Below the pieces are notes generated by a model. The model was not told the origin of the DNA, searched no databases, and saw only the letters and a list, made by a program, of their open reading frames with translations. This document shows positions 1 to 6,981 of a DNA stretch of 28,490 nucleotides, piece after piece. The position numbers and the translations under genes were made by a program. Position 1 is the first letter of the stretch. Each line of letters opens with the position of its first letter. Where the stretch lies: the IMG/VR virus record IMGVR_UViG_3300007516_000100, positions 1-28,490 of that record; one strand, 5' to 3'. The stretch is from a virus.

Positions 1-1
1 C

Positions 2-253
2 AACCAGCGTCGAATAAGTCTAGAGCAGAAACACTCATTATTACCTAGACGATGTTATCTAAGTGGCAAGCAGCTTTGGTTTAAGCGATGCGAAGTAGTG
101 CATTGTATGATTACAGGTGCTGGTAATAATAAGAAAAAAGGAAAGGTTACAGTTTTTTCCAAAAAACCAAAGACCATTGGGAAAAACTCACAATCTGATT
201 TATCACCGGTTACATCAACCTTAACTAATAAGTATGTTATGCCGCCAAAGTGA
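2..253 (+). CDS. C-terminal part of a hypothetical protein (truncated by window edge)
   Basis: A frame is open from the window edge to a TGA at 251-253 and encodes 83 residues. It contains RRCYLSGKQLWFKRC and a Lys-rich middle (NNKKKGKV) and ends VMPPK. An early promoter follows, as expected at the end of a transcription unit. I do not recognise the family. An in-frame ATG at 107 could be an alternative start of a 48-residue protein, but the open frame upstream of it favours one partial gene. The reverse-strand frame here (55-270) is probably its shadow. Confidence 0.5.
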   Translation, partial: NQRRISLEQKHSLLPRRCYLSGKQLWFKRCEVVHCMITGAGNNKKKGKVTVFSKKPKTIGKNSQSDLSPVTSTLTNKYVMPPK

Positions 254-304
254 TCAAAGTGATCGATCAAATGTTGATTTGGTGAGTCATTAAATTGATG
301 TGTT

Positions 305-336
305 TTTACTTTTATTATTATTTTATATGTTATAAT
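305..336 (+). promoter_or_regulatory. T4-type early promoter, long spacer
   Basis: TTTACTTTTATT (-35 side, from 305) and TATAAT at 331-336 preceded by ATGT. The gap between TTTACT and TATAAT is 20 nt here against 17-18 in the other seven copies, so this copy may be weaker. It lies 19 nt upstream of the ATG at 356. Confidence 0.7.
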
Positions 337-355
337 AGATCAACAATAGGAAATT

Positions 356-700
356 ATGAAAATGAGTGATTACAATCCCGACAAATGGGTCATGCTAAAA
401 ATCGAATCTGAGTTCGGCATTACCTACAAAATTCTTGCGTCATGGTATGGCGGATATGCTAACGGTGATTCTTGGAAGCTAAGTTCCGGCACCGTGTCGA
501 TGATTCCGCGCGGCGATACCCTCTATGAGTTCCCACAGCACTCAGGTTCTACATATTTTGGTGCTGCGGGTAATTATGGGATGTCGTTTTATACCGAAAC
601 AATTCTTGCGGGCTTTATGGAAGATATTCTAAAATCGCCTGACGCTTCAATTGTAGTTCTGAAGTATGATGAAATTGCAACATTGGAATATAGCGAATGA
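356..700 (+). CDS. Conserved phage hypothetical protein (114 aa)
   Basis: First gene behind the early promoter at 305-336, with an AGGAAATT ribosome-binding site just before the ATG. The protein has YNPDKWVMLKI near the N-terminus and a Trp/Gly-rich segment SWYGGYANGDSWKLSSG around residues 29-45, a pattern I associate with uncharacterised proteins of T4-like and other large phages. There is no membrane segment or catalytic motif. Its TGA overlaps the ATG of the truncated gene at 697. Function unknown. Confidence 0.75.
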   Translation: MKMSDYNPDKWVMLKIESEFGITYKILASWYGGYANGDSWKLSSGTVSMIPRGDTLYEFPQHSGSTYFGAAGNYGMSFYTETILAGFMEDILKSPDASIVVLKYDEIATLEYSE

Positions 701-813
701 AAATCAACATCGGCCCATATATAAATTATTTGGGCCCATACCAAATAGCAGAGAAGCTGCTGTTCTGGATGGATAAAGCTGATAGAAATCAACCCCACCT
801 AGCAAACGTCTGA
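697..813 (+). pseudogene. Truncated 5' copy of the gene at 1516, cut by a homing endonuclease
   Basis: The ATG overlaps the preceding TGA. The first 27 codons (with GPYINYLGPYQIAEKLLF) match the start of the gene at 1516 (GPYLNYWGPYQIAEKLLF). After MDK the frame runs into unrelated sequence and stops at 811-813, inside the 3' end of the reverse-strand endonuclease. A perfect 23-nt repeat (751-773 and 1570-1592) marks the shared segment. This is the original 5' end of the gene, left behind when the endonuclease block arrived. A 38-residue product could still be made. Confidence 0.75.
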
Positions 814-1451
814 ATAGTCATTTCGGCGTGATCGGATAGTCTACATATCCTACGTTGCATACTATTACTTCCCATTTTTATGGTATTTTTCCTTTTATCT
901 CTAGTCTCTTTTGATTCCGACGATAATGACCTAATAAAATTTCCGATATCCATCACTTTTCTATCGGATAATCTGGTTACAAGAATATTGCCAAACGGCC
1001 TATTACCACACAATAATTTGGCCGTGGCACGCTGTAGGGTGCTAGATGGTATACCGGATTGATCGAACCCAGTTGAAGTTTGCTTTGCCTGATTATAGAA
1101 CTTTGGATTGCGAGCCACGTCGTACATGTTATGTAGTAATATCTCACGTTTGATTGCCAATTCACGGGTCTCAAATAGTCCGACAATCTTATATCGGTAG
1201 TTTAGTGAATTGACTTTTTGATCGGCTCTGAATGCGAGTCCATCTATACTACTGGCTGTACTGAAATATTTGTAGCCCAGATCAAGTCTCGGCTCGATAA
1301 TACAACTTCGTACACCATAGTAGTGCATTCTTGTTACTATATTAGTAATGCGATACACATAATTAAATGGATAAATAGTTTTGTTGCTCACTGAGACTTC
1401 TGATCGGGTTGGGTACTGTCGTCGGGGCTGCCAGGCCCGTGGATGGCACAA
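789..1451 (-). CDS. GIY-YIG homing endonuclease
   Basis: The only reverse-strand gene. The N-terminal domain has the GIY-YIG layout as YVYRITN and YYGVRSC, then a DLGYKYFSTAS stretch and LLHNMYDVARNPKFYNQAKQTSTGFDQSG, typical of T4-like phage homing endonucleases. A basic C-terminal tail (IPSSTL, then SSESKETRDKRKN) would bind DNA. The start is uncertain: the long frame begins at a TTG (1451) without a clear ribosome-binding site, and a GTG at 1391 sits closer to the domain. It cuts DNA at a recognition site to spread its own gene. It is inserted between a truncated and an intact copy of a phage gene. A TATAAATA late-type box lies upstream (1486-1493). Confidence 0.85.
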   Translation of the reverse strand: MCHPRAWQPRRQYPTRSEVSVSNKTIYPFNYVYRITNIVTRMHYYGVRSCIIEPRLDLGYKYFSTASSIDGLAFRADQKVNSLNYRYKIVGLFETRELAIKREILLHNMYDVARNPKFYNQAKQTSTGFDQSGIPSSTLQRATAKLLCGNRPFGNILVTRLSDRKVMDIGNFIRSLSSESKETRDKRKNTIKMGSNSMQRRICRLSDHAEMTIQTFARWG

Positions 1452-1485
1452 TTTATTTTATAACCATGGAATATAGGTTATAATC

Positions 1486-1493
1486 TATTTATA
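1486..1493 (-). promoter_or_regulatory. T4-type late promoter box (TATAAATA)
   Basis: The reverse strand reads TATAAATA, the T4 late-promoter core read by gp55-containing RNA polymerase, upstream of the reverse-strand homing endonuclease. The same box precedes both other homing endonucleases in the window. Whether this phage has a gp55-like sigma factor is not visible here. Confidence 0.5.
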
Positions 1494-1515
1494 TTGATAA
1501 TTTTGAAAGAAACTG

Positions 1516-2151
1516 ATGTTTATATATCATGGACCGTACCTCAATTACTGGGGGCCATACCAAATCGCTGAGAAGCTGCTGTTCTGGATGGACAAGCACG
1601 GCGATGAACGTGTACAAAATCTCGGAGAATGGTTATCTGGCACACCCATGAATACACTATGTGAATGGATCCACAAGAAGCGTAAACGGACGATCATTAC
1701 GAAAATTTCGCCATATTCTACCTGGAACATGAACGACACACTGGCGATGATTATCCTACCGATGCTACACCAGCTTAAAGCGACCAAGCATGGTTCACCT
1801 ATGGTTAGTGATGAGGATGTGCCTCACGGTCGGGGGCTCCGTTCTAGTGAGGCCCCACCCAAGGAAAACGATTGGGATACCGACGATAACCACCACCGCC
1901 GATGGAACTGGGTACTTGATGAGATGATCTGGGCGTTTACCCAGCTGAATGATGAAGATAACGATAAACAGTTCCGCAGCGGCGTCATTGATTTTGAATG
2001 GGTACCAAGCGAAGCCGGAGTTACTTCAAGGATGACGCACGGCCCAAAGCATACCGCTACGTTTGATAACGAAGGTTATCTTCACCATCAAACGCGTATC
2101 ATTGGCGGCACGACTTTGTTCGGCCGCTACTTTGGTGGCCTTTGGGACTAG
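1516..2151 (+). CDS. Conserved phage hypothetical protein (GPYQIAEK family), intact copy
   Basis: 211 residues. The N-terminus GPYLNYWGPYQIAEKLLF and the later blocks KRKRTIITKI, DTLAMIILPMLHQLK, APPKENDWDTDDNHH and WVLDEMIWAF resemble a widespread but uncharacterised family in tailed phages. The conserved acidic/His segment and internal Trp residues suggest a soluble globular protein; function unknown. The start at 1516 has a GAAAGA ribosome-binding site. The 5' end is duplicated at 697-777 on the other side of the homing endonuclease, so its first codons were probably re-supplied by recombination. The TAG stop merges into the next early promoter. Confidence 0.8.
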   Translation: MFIYHGPYLNYWGPYQIAEKLLFWMDKHGDERVQNLGEWLSGTPMNTLCEWIHKKRKRTIITKISPYSTWNMNDTLAMIILPMLHQLKATKHGSPMVSDEDVPHGRGLRSSEAPPKENDWDTDDNHHRRWNWVLDEMIWAFTQLNDEDNDKQFRSGVIDFEWVPSEAGVTSRMTHGPKHTATFDNEGYLHHQTRIIGGTTLFGRYFGGLWD

Positions 2152-2180
2152 TTTACTTTTATTATTTGATGTGTTATAAT
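2152..2180 (+). promoter_or_regulatory. T4-type early promoter
   Basis: GTTTACTTTTATT followed by TGTGTTATAAT (TATAAT at 2175-2180), 17-nt gap. The G of GTTTAC is the last base of the preceding gene's TAG stop. The next ATG (2186) falls at the expected transcription start, so that mRNA may be leaderless. Confidence 0.85.
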
Positions 2181-2185
2181 ATATT

Positions 2186-2401
2186 ATGAACGAAATTAAT
2201 TCTTATACACAAAGACTGCTTGAGGAACGAGCTCATCAAGTAGCCCCGCACAATTCAGTTCAAGATAATGAAGCTTTTCAAGCCATGTGGGATGCTACAA
2301 ACGCTAGATGGAAAGCTGCCGTTGCCGCAGATAATGCTGCCGCTAGAAAACTTGATGATGAACTATTTACGATAATTGAAAATGAACAAAGAGAAGTTTA
2401 A
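2186..2401 (+). CDS. Small hypothetical protein (71 aa)
   Basis: First gene after the promoter at 2152-2180. It is hydrophilic and Ala/Glu-rich (MNEINSYTQRLLEERAH..., NARWKAAVAADNAAARKLDDE), probably a helical protein. The ATG lies only 5 nt beyond the -10 box, so there is no room for a ribosome-binding site if transcription starts normally. The 3' end overlaps the next gene by about 20 nt. Function unknown. Confidence 0.65.
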   Translation: MNEINSYTQRLLEERAHQVAPHNSVQDNEAFQAMWDATNARWKAAVAADNAAARKLDDELFTIIENEQREV

Positions 2402-2978
2402 ATCGTATCCCAAGCACTGGGTTGCGTCGGATATCCACCTTTCGCACGAAAATATCCGGCAGTATTGCCCGGAAACTCGGGGCACTTGCAAGGATGTTCA
2501 CGAGATGAACGAGCTTATCATCGAGAGATGGAATAGCGATGTCGGCGTAAACGATCATACATTTATCATCGGCGATGTTGCTATGGGGCAAATCGTTCTT
2601 GCGCCACCACTGATTCGTCGCCTGAACGGGCATAAGACGCTAATTAGAGGCAATCATGATAAAACTCTCGTAAAATTACCTGAGTTCAATAGTCTGTTTA
2701 TCGACGCTCATGATTATCTTGAGCAAATCGTCGTCTCAACTATGGTCTGTATGAGCCACTTCCCGATGGCATCTTGGAATGGGATGGCTAAAGGGGCGAT
2801 CATGCTACACGGGCATCTCCACGGTGCCGAAGTTCAGGTTATCGATGCGGTTAACAAACGCATTAAGGATGTTGGGATTGATACCAATACGTTGTATGTA
2901 TATAATCTAGAAGAGTTGGTGGAGGAAATGAAGAAGATTCCTCTACCGACATTTAACCACCACGGGCGTGAACTATGA
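2382..2978 (+). CDS. Metallophosphoesterase (calcineurin-like)
   Basis: 198 residues from the ATG at 2382. All signature motifs of the calcineurin-like phosphoesterase fold are present in order: SDIHLSHENI (D17, H19), IIGDVAMG (D65), RGNHDK (N91, H92), SHFPM (H126) and HGHLHG (around 143-148). These bind two metal ions and would support hydrolysis of phosphomono- or diesters; the substrate (nucleotide, RNA end or cyclic nucleotide) cannot be told. Length is typical of the compact phage and bacterial members of this family. The TGA overlaps the next ATG. Confidence 0.9.
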   Translation: MNKEKFKSYPKHWVASDIHLSHENIRQYCPETRGTCKDVHEMNELIIERWNSDVGVNDHTFIIGDVAMGQIVLAPPLIRRLNGHKTLIRGNHDKTLVKLPEFNSLFIDAHDYLEQIVVSTMVCMSHFPMASWNGMAKGAIMLHGHLHGAEVQVIDAVNKRIKDVGIDTNTLYVYNLEELVEEMKKIPLPTFNHHGREL

Positions 2979-3214
2979 ATAAGCATCTTAAAGCACTTCT
3001 GAATACCCCAGGACTTGAACGTCTGCAAGATTTTTCGCTCGTCGGCCCTGTTCAGAAAGCAGCAGTTGAATATTTTGTTGATCTGTTAGTTCTAGAATGT
3101 GTTTATATAATAGCCGCTACAAAGGACGAATCGATTGATTTCGCCCGCAACGTCGACGAAGCGATGAGCTTAGCTGAGATGGATATAATGAAACATTTTG
3201 GAGTTAACTCATGA
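2975..3214 (+). CDS. Small hypothetical protein (79 aa)
   Basis: Translationally coupled to the phosphoesterase (ATGA overlap) and to the next gene (ATGA at 3211). Predicted mostly helical, with AVEYFVDLLVLECVYII as a hydrophobic centre and acidic flanks. Small proteins of this kind (repeated pattern of a Cys in a helix followed by an acidic segment) are frequent in phage early regions. Function unknown. Confidence 0.6.
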   Translation: MNKHLKALLNTPGLERLQDFSLVGPVQKAAVEYFVDLLVLECVYIIAATKDESIDFARNVDEAMSLAEMDIMKHFGVNS

Positions 3215-3375
3215 ATAATCTATGGTTTAATATTGGTTTGGTTGTAGGCATTTACAGATCAGTAGAAATGGAATATCATTCGGATTCAACAGTGTGCAAA
3301 AAATCTGGAAAAAAGAACAACCGAAAACCTGGAAATGGTTTGCGATTTATGTGTGGTTTGGGAAAAGTTTTTTGA
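3211..3375 (+). CDS. Small hypothetical protein (54 aa), possibly membrane-associated
   Basis: Starts in an ATGA overlap with the preceding stop. The N-terminus NNLWFNIGLVVGIYRSV is hydrophobic and could be a short membrane segment; the C-terminus is strongly basic (KKSGKKNNRKPGNGLRF). No family recognised. Without the coupling and spacing evidence it would be doubtful. Confidence 0.45.
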   Translation: MNNLWFNIGLVVGIYRSVEMEYHSDSTVCKKSGKKNNRKPGNGLRFMCGLGKVF

Positions 3376-3393
3376 TAACTATGTAAAGGAAAT

Positions 3394-3825
3394 ATGATGA
3401 TTGTAAAACTTGAAGCGTGTGATGATGGTTCTGGGGCACTGATGTTGCCCCTTGGCCACGAACTTTGCCTAGATATGGGTTGGGAAATCGGTGACGTTCT
3501 TACCTGGACTGATAATGGTGATGGCTCATTCTCTATTGCCAAACCAGATGTCGAGACCGAACTGGTTCTTGTAGAAACTATTTCTACATTCCGCCTAAGT
3601 TACGTTGTAGAAGTACCTAAGGGCAAAAAAGAATGGGCTCTTGATACTGTAGTTCTTGAAGAAGCACATGAAGTGGCCCAAGCACATCTTGGTGAACAAA
3701 TCGTATCCCATCGTGTTGTAACTATGGATGAAGTCAAAGTTTTAGCTCGTGAAGATAATGACTGGCTGTCTGATACGGCAATCGAACGATCGATTACTCT
3801 CTGGGACGAAAATGGAAACATTTAA
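3394..3825 (+). CDS. AbrB/SpoVT-like N-terminal domain phage protein
   Basis: 143 residues after an AAAGGAAAT ribosome-binding site. The first 50 residues (DDGSGALMLPL, MGWEIGDVLTWTDNGDGSFSI) have the form of a swapped-hairpin AbrB-like domain, which in other proteins binds DNA or forms antitoxins. The second half (LVETISTFRLSYVVEVP, HLGEQIVSHRVVT, DNDWLSDTAIERSITLWDENG) is a conserved phage module that I cannot name. The start may be either of two adjacent ATGs. A role in DNA binding is an inference from the N-terminal fold only. Confidence 0.65.
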   Translation: MMIVKLEACDDGSGALMLPLGHELCLDMGWEIGDVLTWTDNGDGSFSIAKPDVETELVLVETISTFRLSYVVEVPKGKKEWALDTVVLEEAHEVAQAHLGEQIVSHRVVTMDEVKVLAREDNDWLSDTAIERSITLWDENGNI

Positions 3826-3958
3826 AACTTTTATCACATCCGCTGCTACCATCGTTGTCGTTGGTGTTGTTATTACTGTCATTGTTTACTTTAGAATGTG
3901 GCAATGTGAGGAACTGTTTCCTAATGCCTCTCTTTTAGCATGTGTTTTTTGGCACTAA
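3812..3958 (+). CDS. Small single-span membrane protein (48 aa)
   Basis: ATG at 3812 overlaps the end of the preceding gene by 14 nt; longer in-frame extensions upstream lie inside that gene and are unlikely. One clear membrane segment (AATIVVVGVVITVIVYF, residues about 11-27) follows a short polar N-terminus; the C-terminal part has two Cys. The TAA is directly followed by the next ATG. Function unknown. Confidence 0.6.
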   Translation: METFKTFITSAATIVVVGVVITVIVYFRMWQCEELFPNASLLACVFWH

Positions 3959-3959
3959 A

Positions 3960-4376
3960 ATGACATCGCTCACCATCATTCGCGGTTTACCAGGAAGTGG
4001 GAAATCATCGATGGCAGCAGATTTGTTAGCTGCTAATGAAGAAGCATGCATTGAAACAGCTTGGTATGAAGCCGATCACTACTTCTATAAAGATGGTGTA
4101 TATACTTGGGATGGTATGCAAATCGGTAACGCCCACGCTTGGTGTCAAGAGATGGTATACGAACATTTGAAGATGGGCAAACATGTGATTGTGTCAAACA
4201 CGTTCACTCTGAAGCGTGAACTGTTACCGTACTTTGATATGATACAAGAGTATGGAAAAAATCCAACCGTTATTCTTATGCAGAGTAACTGGGGGTCAAC
4301 ACATGGCGTGCCCGATGGTGTACTACTGAATATGAAAAAACGCTTCTGTTTTGATATCTCGGATATGTTTCTATAA
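3960..4376 (+). CDS. P-loop kinase (AAA_33 / polynucleotide-kinase-like)
   Basis: 138 residues from the ATG at 3960; a GTG at 3942 would add six. Walker A is RGLPGSGKSS at residues 8-17. The downstream blocks EADHYF (about 45-50), IGNAHAWCQEMV and VIVSNTFT match the small N4BP2-like and phage P-loop kinases related to polynucleotide kinase. It would transfer phosphate from ATP to a nucleic acid or nucleotide; no phosphatase domain is attached, unlike T4 Pnkp. It follows the small membrane protein with a TAAA-ATG junction. An HNH homing endonuclease is inserted immediately downstream. Confidence 0.8.
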   Translation: MTSLTIIRGLPGSGKSSMAADLLAANEEACIETAWYEADHYFYKDGVYTWDGMQIGNAHAWCQEMVYEHLKMGKHVIVSNTFTLKRELLPYFDMIQEYGKNPTVILMQSNWGSTHGVPDGVLLNMKKRFCFDISDMFL

Positions 4377-4398
4377 GGAAACCTCCAAATTCGGAGTG

Positions 4399-4406
4399 TA
4401 TAAATA
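4399..4406 (+). promoter_or_regulatory. T4-type late promoter box (TATAAATA)
   Basis: TATAAATA lies 19 nt upstream of the HNH endonuclease ATG (4425), followed by an AGGAG ribosome-binding site (4415-4419). A small CTCC/GGAG hairpin (4383-4386 with 4393-4396) precedes it; the same CTCC could instead pair with the ribosome-binding site in read-through transcripts, as in the T4 I-TevI arrangement. That helix is only 4 bp, so this regulation is speculative. Confidence 0.5.
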
Positions 4407-4424
4407 AAGGATATAGGAGAATCT

Positions 4425-5459
4425 ATGTTCAAAGAAAATAAATACACCCGCTTGTATATCTCTATAATTGAAAGAGCGAGAACAAGAATCATTGATGATT
4501 ATACGGAATCACATCATGTTATCCCTAAGTGTTTGGGAGGCTCCAATCTAAAGGATAACATTGTTAGGCTAACAGCAAGAGAGCACTTCCTTTGCCATCT
4601 ACTTTTAACAAAGATGAATGATAACCATCTTCTAAAATTTGCAGTGTATATGATGAGTGTTGCCAACCCAAACCAAATAGGGAAAAGATATAAAATCAAA
4701 TCTAGGATATATAGTATCTCAAAGAGACTAATGAGTGAAGCGGCATCTATTAGGTCGATGGGTAATACAAATAATTTAGGTAAAAAAGGTTATTATAATC
4801 CGATCACAAATGAACAGTCTAATTTTATAGAAGAAAAAGTGCCTCTTGGATGGCTCCCCGGAAGATCCCCAGATTTTAAGGCTAGAAATAAAGGCATGAA
4901 TGGTTCTAATATATATTATAGCAATCCTTCAACGGGCGATTGTATTCACATCGCCCCCGGCTCGGCTCCACCAAATGGTTATATAAAGTTCAGTCTTTCG
5001 GCTAGTAAGGGCGGCTTATCTGCACCAAAAATAAATTGTTACCATCTAGAAACCGGAGAATTTACGAAAGTATATTCGATTGAAGATATACCTATGGGAT
5101 ATACTGAAGGTTCGCCTAGTATTTGGATAACGGATGGAACTATTTCAAAACAGATCAACCGTATAAAAGGCTTAGTTCCGAGCGGGTGGGTGATTGGGAG
5201 AACAATTTCTACTAATTCGGCAAAAAATATCTCAAAGGCTAGGGAGAGGCCAATAGAAACTCCCCTAGGGGACTATACTCATCCTTTGAGAATGTCAGAG
5301 AAATATGGATGCGACATTTATGCTATTATGGATAATCTTGATACAAAGATTAGAATTAGAAAATCCAATGAAAAACTCAGATTGGCTTTGGCTGAAGTTG
5401 GGTACGATTTTGGGAAAACAAAACGCGATAATGGGTTTAGATATAAAGGAAAATCATGA
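4425..5459 (+). CDS. HNH homing endonuclease
   Basis: 344 residues. The N-terminal HNH core reads ESHHVIPKCLGGSNLKDNIV followed by RLTAREHFLCHLLL (His30/His31, Asn45, His54). The middle carries four degenerate copies of a 40-60-residue unit, each with a Pro-x-Gly-Trp/Tyr turn (VPLGWLPGR, APPNGYIKF, IPMGYTEG, VPSGWVIGR), and the C-terminus has a NUMOD-like segment (ETPLGDYTHPLRMSEKYG). These repeats and NUMOD-like modules bind the long DNA target. It has its own late-type promoter box and strong AGGAG site and overlaps thyX by 4 nt. Likely cleavage target: the neighbouring kinase or thyX genes of uninfected relatives. Confidence 0.85.
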   Translation: MFKENKYTRLYISIIERARTRIIDDYTESHHVIPKCLGGSNLKDNIVRLTAREHFLCHLLLTKMNDNHLLKFAVYMMSVANPNQIGKRYKIKSRIYSISKRLMSEAASIRSMGNTNNLGKKGYYNPITNEQSNFIEEKVPLGWLPGRSPDFKARNKGMNGSNIYYSNPSTGDCIHIAPGSAPPNGYIKFSLSASKGGLSAPKINCYHLETGEFTKVYSIEDIPMGYTEGSPSIWITDGTISKQINRIKGLVPSGWVIGRTISTNSAKNISKARERPIETPLGDYTHPLRMSEKYGCDIYAIMDNLDTKIRIRKSNEKLRLALAEVGYDFGKTKRDNGFRYKGKS

Positions 5460-5953
5460 TTGAAGTTATTGGAAGAGAAGGCATTTCAGCCAAGATTGTA
5501 GCACATAGTGTATCTAGTAACGGTCTTGAGTTGCTTACTTACGAGCTAGAATATCCGCGATTTATTTTGAGTGAACTAAATACCCACAGGGTTCTATCAA
5601 AAAATTCTTCAAGTTCCCGTGCGATCCCGGTAAAAAAGGTTCTCGAGTTGATCGACGGCAATCCAGCGATGCCGGTCCACTGGGGCAAAAATCAGCCGGG
5701 CATGTCAGCCAAGGAAGAGCTTGTAGCGCATGCACTAACTGGTGCCAAAGCACTATGGGTCGCCGCGTCAAAATCTGCCATGTCACAAGTACAGGTTTTG
5801 GATGATATCGGTCTCCATAAACAAATCAGCAATCGCATTCTGGAACCCTGGGCCCGTATGAAGACGATCTGCACGGGCACCGAATGGATGAATTTTTTTA
5901 TCTCCGCAATCACCCAGATGCACAACCTGAGATTGCAGAGTTGGCTTCTGTAA
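5456..5953 (+). CDS. thyX: Flavin-dependent thymidylate synthase ThyX, N-terminal part (frame broken)
   Basis: ThyX makes dTMP from dUMP using FAD, NADPH and methylene-tetrahydrofolate. The N-terminal two thirds are here: LNTHRVLSKNSSSSRAIP (residues 41-57) corresponds to the ThyX substrate-binding motif, and ICTGTEWMNFF (from about 137) starts the next conserved block. From the T7 run at about 5889 this frame reads unrelated residues and stops at 5953, while the true continuation YLRNHPDAQPEI is in the -1 frame. The joined protein (5456-6405) would be about 316 residues, in the range of phage ThyX proteins. Either one T is missing, the gene is broken, or a -1 ribosomal frameshift joins the frames. 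Confidence 0.85.
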   Translation: MIEVIGREGISAKIVAHSVSSNGLELLTYELEYPRFILSELNTHRVLSKNSSSSRAIPVKKVLELIDGNPAMPVHWGKNQPGMSAKEELVAHALTGAKALWVAASKSAMSQVQVLDDIGLHKQISNRILEPWARMKTICTGTEWMNFFISAITQMHNLRLQSWLL

Positions 5954-6405
5954 TGATTGAAGCATTGTCATTATCAACTCCATTCTTTATCAAGTCCTGT
6001 GAATGGCATCTACCCTACCTCGATCGTGTTCGTAACTCCGAAACCGGTGAACTTAACTACGTTAGCAAACTCGGCGATGATGATCACTGTATGCTATATA
6101 CGCTTGAAGAGGCTCAGATGATCTCAGTATCTTGTTGCGCTCAAGTTTCATATCGAAAGCAGGATGATAGTATTGAAAAAGCTAAGAAGGTGTACGCGAT
6201 GCTGAATATCGGCTCGACAACGAAGCCAAATCATTCTAGTCCGCTTGAACATCTTGCAACACCTATGGATGATATTTCTCTGTGGCATCGTGAAGATCGT
6301 CTCGCATGGAAAAATGGCATCACCCATATTACACGCGATGGTGCACTTTGGTCTGGCAACTTTAAGGGCTGGATTCAGTATCGAAAACTTATGGAATCGT
6401 CATGA
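5884..6405 (+). CDS. thyX: ThyX C-terminal part (second frame of the split gene)
   Basis: This frame begins inside the preceding one and carries the rest of ThyX: YLRNHPDAQPEIAELASVM, a region of dUMP/FAD contacts, then SVSCCAQVSYRKQ, HSSPLEHLATP and GWIQYRKL near the end, which are conserved in phage ThyX. The shift point lies in GAATTTTTTTATC: the 0 frame reads AAT TTT TTT ATC, and a one-base slip back gives TAT CTC CGC, which matches the family. An ATG at 5884 is probably only an internal codon rather than a real start, because it lacks a ribosome-binding site. Ends in an ATGA overlap with the next gene. Confidence 0.8.
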   Translation: MDEFFYLRNHPDAQPEIAELASVMIEALSLSTPFFIKSCEWHLPYLDRVRNSETGELNYVSKLGDDDHCMLYTLEEAQMISVSCCAQVSYRKQDDSIEKAKKVYAMLNIGSTTKPNHSSPLEHLATPMDDISLWHREDRLAWKNGITHITRDGALWSGNFKGWIQYRKLMESS

Positions 6406-6575
6406 AATATCAAACCTATAAAATAGTTGAGGTTATGTCTACTACTGAATTAGAAAGACGGGTAAATGAATTTCTTGATGATGATTGGATACTCGTTGGT
6501 GGCCCATTTGTATATTGGAAAAACAATTCGATTGGTAACATTTTTGCCCAGGCCATAACAAAGGAATCTAAATGA
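6402..6575 (+). CDS. DUF1737 family protein (57 aa)
   Basis: Coupled to thyX by an ATGA overlap and to the next gene likewise. The layout YKIVEV, LERRVNEFLDDDWILVGGPF and FAQAITKE is that of the small DUF1737 domain, found in phages and bacteria, whose function is unknown. The product is close to the complete domain length. Confidence 0.7.
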   Translation: MKYQTYKIVEVMSTTELERRVNEFLDDDWILVGGPFVYWKNNSIGNIFAQAITKESK

Positions 6576-6775
6576 ACGACTATTCAAAAACAAAACCAGC
6601 CTATACAGAAACTGTAGCCACCTCACGCGGGTGGGAAGACGCCAAGACTGGTGAACTTCTCGTAGCAATTGATGGCCTCGACAAGAAATTGGGTGTTGCA
6701 TTAATGCCCGTTGTTCCCGTGAAACGAGGCGCTGGTAGGCCCAAGGGTTCGTTAGCTAAACCGAAAGCTGTTTAG
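6572..6775 (+). CDS. Small protein with C-terminal AT-hook-like motif (67 aa)
   Basis: The C-terminus has KRGAGRPKGSLAKPK, resembling the GRP core of an AT-hook, which in other proteins contacts the minor groove of AT-rich DNA. The rest (YTETVATSRGWEDAKTGELLVAIDGL) gives no family. DNA binding is inferred only from the short motif. The TAG stop runs directly into the next early promoter. Confidence 0.6.
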   Translation: MNDYSKTKPAYTETVATSRGWEDAKTGELLVAIDGLDKKLGVALMPVVPVKRGAGRPKGSLAKPKAV

Positions 6776-6804
6776 TTTACTTTTATTGCGCCTTGTGTTA
6801 TAAT
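6776..6804 (+). promoter_or_regulatory. T4-type early promoter
   Basis: GTTTACTTTTATT then TGTGTTATAAT (TATAAT 6799-6804), 17-nt gap. The -35 element starts in the TAG stop of the preceding gene. The next ATG is at 6833. Confidence 0.85.
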
Positions 6805-6832
6805 TAACAAGAGATCAATAACAAGGAATACA

Positions 6833-6973
6833 ATGAAAACCATTTACAAATTTACAATTGACCGCAGGTACCCAGTAAAAATGCCAGTGGGCGCGAAGGT
6901 GATTAATGTAGATGCCCAAGGTACAGAAATCTGTATCTGGGCTATCGTTGATGTTGAAATTAATACAGTTTAG
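6833..6973 (+). CDS. Short DUF7352-like protein, possibly truncated (46 aa)
   Basis: MKTIYKFTIDRRYPVKMPVG, then AKVINVDAQGTEICIWAIVD, resembles the first half of the phage DUF7352 family (pattern IYK....I.MP.GAKIL.V..Q....C.WA.VD). Family members as I recall them continue with a second beta-rich half of about 40 residues that is missing here: the frame stops after EINTV. An ACAAGGAAT ribosome-binding site precedes the ATG. Either a natural short form or a decayed gene. Confidence 0.6.
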   Translation: MKTIYKFTIDRRYPVKMPVGAKVINVDAQGTEICIWAIVDVEINTV

Positions 6974-6981
6974 GAAATATT

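Noticed and set aside
55-270. Reverse-strand open frame at the left edge
   Set aside because: The + strand is open across the same stretch with more protein-like content, no ribosome-binding site is seen for the reverse frame, and neighbouring genes are all on the + strand.
1422-1445. 13-nt match GGGGCTGCCAGGC between the start region of the first endonuclease and the tmRNA 5' end
   Set aside because: A 13-nt match is expected by chance several times in a 28-kb window compared with itself on both strands; no further similarity extends it.
697-1600. Group I intron with an endonuclease inside the gene at 697/1516
   Set aside because: The exon start is duplicated on both sides rather than split, and I see no intron core; the endonuclease is on the opposite strand.
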